Made by a program: the position numbers and the translations under genes
The notes under the pieces: model-generated
Told to the model about the DNA's origin: nothing
The model's database searches: none
What the model saw: only the letters and a program-made list of their open reading frames with translations
Shown: positions 57,451 to 64,000 of the stretch, piece by piece
How positions within the stretch are numbered: position 1 is the stretch's first letter
How the letters are laid out: each line of letters opens with the position of its first letter
Assembly (NCBI RefSeq): GCF_032854445.1
Contig: NC_088304.1
Span: 29,521,732-29,585,731 of the forward strand
Length of the DNA: 64,000 nucleotides
DNA from: Liolophura sinensis
Taxonomy: Eukaryota > Mollusca > Polyplacophora > Chitonida > Chitonidae
Direction: 5' to 3'

Positions 57451-59667
57451 GAATAACCTGGCTTCCACACACTATACGGAATATATCACCTTGACTTATC
57501 GACATGTCGACCTTAAAAGTTACGTGTTCACGGAGTTAGTGATGCCTGTTTTAACTTAAGGCGTCTTGAAGGCAGGGTCATTTCTCAGGTTGCCAAAGCT
57601 TGGCTCTGACATGTATGCCTCATCCAGTTGATAACAATGCGTTTTGTGTTATTCCCAAGAAAGTGCGTGGTTTGAACAATTATTATGTCCAAACAGTGGT
57701 TAAGCTCTCCTGTCCAATATCTCAACGAGGCTGAAGTTCATGGAACGAGTTCACGGAATTTTAAGACTGCAACGCCAGCTCCCCCGTTTCATACAAAAAT
57801 GTCATTCTTCACTCTTAATTTACTTCACAATATCAAAGACCGTGGCATTTTGGGAATCAAGAGCAATGAGTCTCACAGAAGGGATCTCTATGAGATCCAA
57901 AATAATTGGCAGTTTCGGGACGGATGATCCCCTCAGACGGTCGATTGTTCTCTATATCATCTGGTCCCAAACGGATTGTTCCCGCTTTTGCGATTCAGAC
58001 GTGTAAACAGACGTCCTGAATATCAAAACACGGTCTACTCAATGTCCACCATGGATGGGATGTGGATAAATAGCATGATCAAACTAATGGCATCATTTAA
58101 AATGAGCACGGCAGACCGAGAGTCTCCATGGGATGTCACAGATCTGTCGCAATATTTACAGTTTTATAAGAATGAGCATTTGGGAATATTTAAAATTGTG
58201 CAAACATATAATTACTTATTTCCAATTTTAGAAGGCACAGAGTGGAGCTAATAAGGGAAAACACAACATGGTGCTACTTACATAATAAACTTCTCGTATA
58301 ATCCCATAAGTATCAAGGCTGGTAAATCTTACTACATAGCTTACATCTCCATCTTCAAAATACAATAAACATACTAAAGATGCAGGTGAAATATCCCCGT
58401 TAGAAGGCTTAAACTTGGCTTCAGGACAAGAGTTGTGTGACAAGTCGTTTATTTTGCCAGCTTTCTCTATGATCTCCAGACAAGAATTTCTTTTTGATGG
58501 GACACTATAAGTCTATTTCTCTTACCCAGTGGCTTATATTAAACTCTCAGTAAAATCGGTCATACTCGCTCCCAAACTTGCCTTTCGTTAGTAACAGGTA
58601 AAAACACAAGCTCTGCACATTGATATGTTGTACGTCTAAATTATAGCAAGGATCAGGTGGCGCTCGCACCCTGAGCTGTCATTTTCCTCAACTTAAATCC
58701 TTCTTAAATAAATAAATAAATCCTTCTTGTATCCACGACACATTTTCAATTTCGTCTTTCAAAGCACTTTACTGCAGAGCTTTAGGAATCCTCGGGGTGT
58801 GATGTATGTGGTCCGTTTTAAAAAGCTGTCGCAGCTCTACACCAGGCACATTTATCACGGCGACGTATACATTCACTATATGTTGCCATGGAAAATATGT
58901 CAGGCGCAGTTTGCAGCTGGTTCGGAAAACAGGCAGCAGGTGACAGGCTTTCGATAGACTGTGATTTTCGAGAAAACGTGGTCTAAGAACACTGGTACAG
59001 CAAACTAGCATGACATTGTGGCTGGAGTACAGATCTACTCATTTCAGTGTAAGCGCTTTCTGTTGCGAAAATCAATAGCCCGGTCTTATCTGCAATTTCG
59101 GGACAAAAATTATCAAACAGAACAAACATAGTAGACAACACGGGTATTGCGGTGTTTTTCATAAAGTCTGTCGTTAAAGTAACGATATATGTCTTCTGCA
59201 GAACTTTCATGTTGTTATTAGATTCGCATGTAAGATTATTAACAGAGCATCGACAAGGTGGTCACTACTACTTTGCCCCAACTCCTCGTCCATGATCCAT
59301 TTCGGGTCCTCTTGCCTGGAGTGTAGAAACTCAACTCAGACGGCGTGGAGAAGAAAGTCTGACACACAAACTGGATTACCAATAAAAAAAAATTCACCGA
59401 CAGGAAAGAAATCGCCTCAAGGAGGCTGTTTCATCTTCGTGTTTCGTGACTATTTCTAATTTTAAAGGCTGTGTTTCTTTGTTCGTTTTCAATATGCGCA
59501 CAGGCTGGAAATAATCCGATGAAAGTCTCAGTTTTTAAAACGACTTTGTAAAAAAATAACGTTTGTTATGCATAGTTTTTAATCTGGAAAAATACTCACT
59601 AAGGCGGATCCACGAAAACTACCCAAAAATTTCACTGATCAATTTGTTTGATTTGGGTTAAACGTTG
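57451..59667. other. intergenic, no recognised gene
   Basis: Several frames of 70-90 codons occur on both strands but none shows a domain or conserved motif. A short (AAAT) run lies at 58706-58721. Confidence 0.4.
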
Positions 59668-60945
59668 CTTTCGACATTATTTAGATAACATCCGGCCGGT
59701 GGCTTCTTGTAGCAGGCCGCACCCTATGCCTTCATGGTTATAAGGCTCGACATTAGTTAGGTAACGTCCGGCCGAAGACTTCTTGTAGCATGCCGCACCC
59801 AATGCCGAAATGGTTATAAGGCTCGACATTAGTTAGGTAACATCCGGTCGGTGATTTCTTATAGCAGGCCTCACCCTATGCCTACATGGTTATAAGGCTC
59901 GACATTAGTTAGGTAACATCCGGTCGGTTGCTTCTTGTAGCAGGCCTCACCCAATGCCTACATGGTTATAAGGCTCGACATTAGTTAGATAACATCCGGT
60001 CGGTGGCTTCTTGTAGCAGGCCGCACCCTATGCCTACATGGTTATAAGGCTCGACATTAGTTAGGTAACATCCTGCCGGTGATTTCTTGTAGCAGGCCTC
60101 ACCCAATGCCTACATGGTTATAAGGCTCGACATTAGTTAGGTAACATCCTGTCGGTTGCTTCTTGTAGCAGGCCTCACCCAATGCCTACATGGTTATAAG
60201 GCTCGACATAAGTTAGGTAACATCCTGCCGGTGACTTCTTGTAGCGGGCCTCACCCAATGCCTACATGGTTATAAGGCTCGACATTAGTTAGATAACATC
60301 CTGTCGGTGGCTTCTTGTAGCAGGCCTCACCCAATACCTACATGGTTATAAGGCTCGACATTAGTTAGGTAACATCCGGCCGGTGACTTCTTGTAGCAGG
60401 CCGCACCCAATGCCTACATGGTTATAAGGCTCGACATTAGGTAACATCCTGTCGGTGGCTTCTTGTAGCAGGCCTCACCCAATGCCTACATGGTTATAAG
60501 GCTCGACATTAGTTAGATAACATCCTGTCGGTGGCTTCTTGTAGCAGGCCTCACCCAATGCCTACATGGTTATAAGGCTCGACATTAGTTAGGTAACATC
60601 CGGCCGGTGACTTCTTGTAGCAGGCCGCACCCAATGCCTACATGGTTATAAGGCTCGACATTAGGTAACATCCTGTCGGTGGCTTCTTGTAGCAGGTCTC
60701 ACCCAATGCCTACATGGTTATAAGGCTCTACATTAGTTAGGTAACATCCTGCCGGTTGCTTCTTGTAGCAGGCCTCACCCTATGCCTACATGGTTATAAG
60801 GCTCGACATTAGTTAGGTAACATCCTGTCGGTTGCTTCTTGTAGCAGGCCTCACCCAATGCCTACATGGTTATAAGGCTCGACATTAGTTAGGTAACATC
60901 CTGCCGGTGGCTTCTTGTAGCATACCGCACCCTATGCCTACATGG
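59668..60945. repeat. 76-bp minisatellite, about 17 units
   Basis: Units of 76 bp: aggctcgacattagttaggt, aacatccggccggtggcttc, ttgtagcaggccgcacccaa and tgcctacatggttata. Two units (near 60429 and 60660) lack agtt and are 72 bp. Units alternate between ccggccgg and cctgtcgg variants and between ccgcaccc and cctcaccc, suggesting amplification in blocks. Confidence 0.95.
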
Positions 60946-61538
60946 TTTTAGAAGGCTTCTTCCTGCTCATAGCTCATGTAGCTCCTATAAAAGGCTATCC
61001 GATACAGATTTGATCGAGGGTAGACTAAATGCAAATGGGGCGCATTTGTTAGGGCCCATTTTTACAAAACGATTTTGGACTGATCTTTTAAATGACTTAA
61101 ATTGCTTGCTTAGCAATCTGGGATGATGTATTTATTGCCTGAACCTTCCCTTGGCATTGTTTTAATGTGATTGTATATTGAATGTGATGACACTGCATTT
61201 TTCATTCTAGACCAGTGACGTCTACTAAAGGCTGATTAAGAGCACTGCATTTCTTTTTACCTAATTCTGCTTAAGCCATAGTGATAGAGAGTATGTAAAT
61301 TGCTAGTATTTGTGCATCTGCAAGAACAGTCAAAATAAAATTCTGACTTTGGTAAACTGAGAGCTGGCCATATTTCTCCGGTTTTGTGTGATCATTGGCC
61401 GGCTATAACACCTTCGTCACTGCTCTAGTCTTACTCTGGTCTTACTCTCAATGGCATTCGTTTTTAATTCTATTCTGCACATGATTTTATTGCATGTATC
61501 TGGCTATAACTCTCTACCTGTCTGTTTACTGCATGTGA
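60946..61538. other. intergenic; holds dispersed repeat E, copy 2 (61090-61490)
   Basis: 61090-61490 pairs with 56400-56800. Nothing else recognised. Confidence 0.6.
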
Positions 61539-63290
61539 GTGGACCTCCTGTTTCCTGTTTGTATGTCGTCCTCGTATTTGTTTGTTGTATGTAGTCCTCC
61601 TATTTGCCGCTTGCATGTAGTCCTCCTATTTACTGCATGTATGTACACCTCCTTTTTCCTGCTTGTATGTAGTCCTCCTATTTACTGCTTGTATGTAATC
61701 CTCCTGTTTCCTGCTTGTATGTAGTTCTCCTATTTGCCGCTTGTATGTAGTCCTCCTATTTACTGCTTGTATGTAATCCTCCTTTTTCCTGCTTGTATGT
61801 AGTCCTCCTATTTGCCTCTTGTATGTAGTCCTCCTATTTGCTGCTTGTATGTACACCTCCTTTTTCCTGCTTGTATGTAGTCCTCCTATTTGCCGCTTGT
61901 ATGTAGTCCTCCTATTTACTGCTTGTATGTACACCTCCTTTTCCCTGCTTGTATGTAGTCCTCCTATTTGCTGCTTGTATGTAGTCCTCCTATTTGCTGC
62001 TTGTATGTACACCTCCATTTTCCTGCTTGTATGTAGTCCTCCTATTTGCCGCTTGTATGTAGTCCTCCTATTTACTGCTTGTATGTTGTCCTCCTATTTG
62101 CCGCCAGATGTAGTCCTCCTATTCATTGCTTGTATGTACACCTCCTTTTTCCTGCTTGTATGTAGTCCTCCTATTTGCTGCTTGTATGTAGTCCTCCTAT
62201 TTACTGCTTGTATGTACACCTCCTTTTTCCTGCTTGTATGTAGTCCTCCTGTTTGCTGCTTGTATATAGTCTTTCTGTTTTCTGTTTGTATGTAGTCCTC
62301 CTATTTGCTGCTTGTATGTAGTCTTCCTTTTTCCTGCTTGTATGTAGTCCTCCTATTTACTGTTTGTATGTAGTCCTCCTATTTGCCGCCAGATGTAGTC
62401 CTCCTATTTACTGCTTGTATGTACACCTCCTTTTTCCTGCTTGTATGTAATCCTCCTATTTGCTGCTTGTATGTAGTCCTCCTATTTACTGCTTGTATGT
62501 ACACCTCCTTTTTCCTGCTTGTATGTGGTCCTCCTATTTACTGCTTGTATGTAGTCCTCCTATTTACTGCTTGTATGTAGTCCTCCTATTCATTGCTTGT
62601 ATGTAGTCTCCTTATTTGCTGCTTGTATGTAATCCTCCTATTTGCTTCTTGTATGTAGTCCTCTTATTTGCTACTTGTATGTAATCCTCCTGTTTCCTGC
62701 ATGTGTGTAGTCCTCCTATTTACTGCTTGTATGTACACCTCCTTTTTCCTGCTTGTATGTAGTCCTCCTATTTGCTGCTTGTATGTAGTCCTCCTATTTA
62801 CTGCTTGTATGTACACCTCCTTTTTCCTGCTTGTATGTAGTCCTCCTGTTTGCTGCTTGTATATAGTCCTCCTGTTTTCTGTTTGTATGTAGTCCTCCTA
62901 TTTGCCGCTTGTATGTAGTCTTCCTTTTTCCTGCTTGTATGTAGTCCTCCTATTCACTGCTTGTATGTGGTCCTCTTATTTGCCGCCAGATGTAGTCCTC
63001 CTATTTGCTGCTTGTATGTACACCTCCTTTTTCCTGCTTGTATGTAGTCCTCCTGTTTGCTGCTTGTATATAGTCCTCCTGTTTTCTGTTTGTATGTAGT
63101 CCTCCTATTTGCTGCTTGTATGTAATCCTCCTGTTTGCTTCTTGTATGTAGTCCTCTTATTTGCTACTTGTGTGTAATCCTCCTGTTTCCTGCCTGTGTG
63201 TAGTCCTCCTATTTGCCGCTTGTATGTAGTCCTCCTATTTGCTGCTTTTATATAATCCTCCTATTTGCTGCTTTTATGTAATTTTCTGTT
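61539..63290. repeat. 26-bp minisatellite, 1.75 kb, with 78-bp higher-order period
   Basis: About 67 units of 26 bp (cttgtatgtagtcctcctat followed by ttgctg/ttactg). Commonly every third unit carries the variant gtacacctcctttttcctg, giving a 78-bp period. Shorter units containing cgccagatgtag interrupt it at 62100, 62388 and 62985. Because 78 is 26 codons, plus frames up to 158 codons (61819-62295) and a minus frame of 130 codons stay open; the plus translation is a hydrophobic Cys-rich 26-residue repeat. Confidence 0.95.
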
Positions 63291-63308
63291 GACTGTCGTA
63301 ACAAAGTC

Positions 63309-63870
63309 TCACTTAAGTTTGAAAATCATGTTTCTCATATTTTGTTTCATAAAGAGCACTGGGCCTAAACTTCTGGTCTGGACAAAAATGGCTTTGTAAA
63401 AAAGAACCGTGGAGATTTGTCGGGTACATGTACTTTGAGAAGACCATTGATTTACTCCGGTCAGTTGATTTACGGATGATGTGAGCTCGAAATCCATAGT
63501 ATTCGAGTTTTTGTAGAAGGATTTTGTGGTTGACAGTGTCAAAAGCTCTTGACATTTTGACATTTGACATCAAAAGCTTTAGACAGGTCAAGGAAAAACA
63601 TGACAGAATTTTGCTTGGCGTCCTTGGCAACTATGAGGTAGTTGTATAGAGTGCACGCCGCCTGGGTTGTAGAGTGCCTAGTTCTAAAACCAAATTGGTT
63701 GGCGAAACGATGTCATTGGCTGTCAGAAAATCATTCATCATGTTTACAACTATTTTTTTCATTACTTTGCTCAGACTAGGTAATACCGAGATAGGACTGT
63801 AGTTTGTGATGTCATTGGCGTCACCACTTTTCAAGATGGGAGTAATTTTTGCAGATTTCAAAACCGGATA
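63309..63870 (-). mobile_element. broken non-LTR retrotransposon reverse transcriptase fragment
   Basis: Minus-strand readings in different frames show successive reverse transcriptase motifs: AKITPILKSGD and NYSPISVLPSLSKV (63750-63855), AFDTVNHKILLQKLEYYGF (63460-63550), and SLGPVLF in a third frame (about 63330-63375). These are hallmarks of LINE-type (Jockey/CR1-like) reverse transcriptases. The frame changes at least twice, and the catalytic (Y/F)xDD region is missing because the element ends at the edge of the 26-bp array. It is a dead fragment; its upstream part may continue past the window. Confidence 0.85.
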
Positions 63871-64000
63871 ACCATTTTACAACGTCCAAATTAATTGTCT
63901 CTAAAATCGGTTAATTTTATTGATTTGTCTTACACTTATCACTCGAACAAATATACAAAATACGTTATTGAATTCAGACAACGCTAGCCTGTCTATACGT

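Overview
The window looks like repeat-rich animal nuclear DNA, most likely from a mollusc. The protein genes are metazoan: a TRAF4-type adaptor with spliced zinc-finger exons, and an ACSF2-like acyl-CoA synthetase. The commonest repeat is a tRNA-headed SINE with an (AAAT)n tail of the kind widespread in molluscs. Nothing bacterial or organellar is visible. The species cannot be named from the sequence.

Layout. 1-4.3 kb: the last five coding exons and the 3' UTR of a TRAF4-like gene (+ strand); the RING-encoding 5' part lies left of the window. 4.3-19.8 kb: gene-free DNA with a 41/123-bp array, about ten SINE copies, two unclassified dispersed repeat families, and arrays with 22/57-bp and 83/105-bp units. 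19.8-20.8 kb: a nearly identical 250-bp inverted repeat. 20.8-33.2 kb: a segmental duplication. Copy 1 holds an intact intronless acyl-CoA synthetase gene (22944-24650). Copy 2 keeps the flanks but has lost almost the whole coding region. 33-44 kb: AT-rich gene-free DNA with 46-bp and 37-bp arrays. 44-54 kb: a 28-bp array and a second duplication pair (45.4-46.4 and 53.2-53.8 kb), in which a full-length SINE with clear target-site duplication sits in only one copy. 54-64 kb: an inverted repeat, more SINEs, a 76-bp array, a 26/78-bp array of 1.75 kb, and a broken non-LTR reverse transcriptase at the right edge.

Only two protein-coding genes can be supported, and nothing suggests they work together. 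TRAF4 is a cytoplasmic signalling adaptor; the synthetase would activate carboxylic acids as CoA thioesters. Most other long open frames lie in tandem arrays whose unit lengths keep frames open, and they are not genes. The most notable features are structural: the young palindrome, the duplication with a gene deletion at short matching sequence, the filled/empty SINE site, and a family of duplicated fragments sharing a coding-like reading frame. Percent identities given here are hand counts over short stretches.
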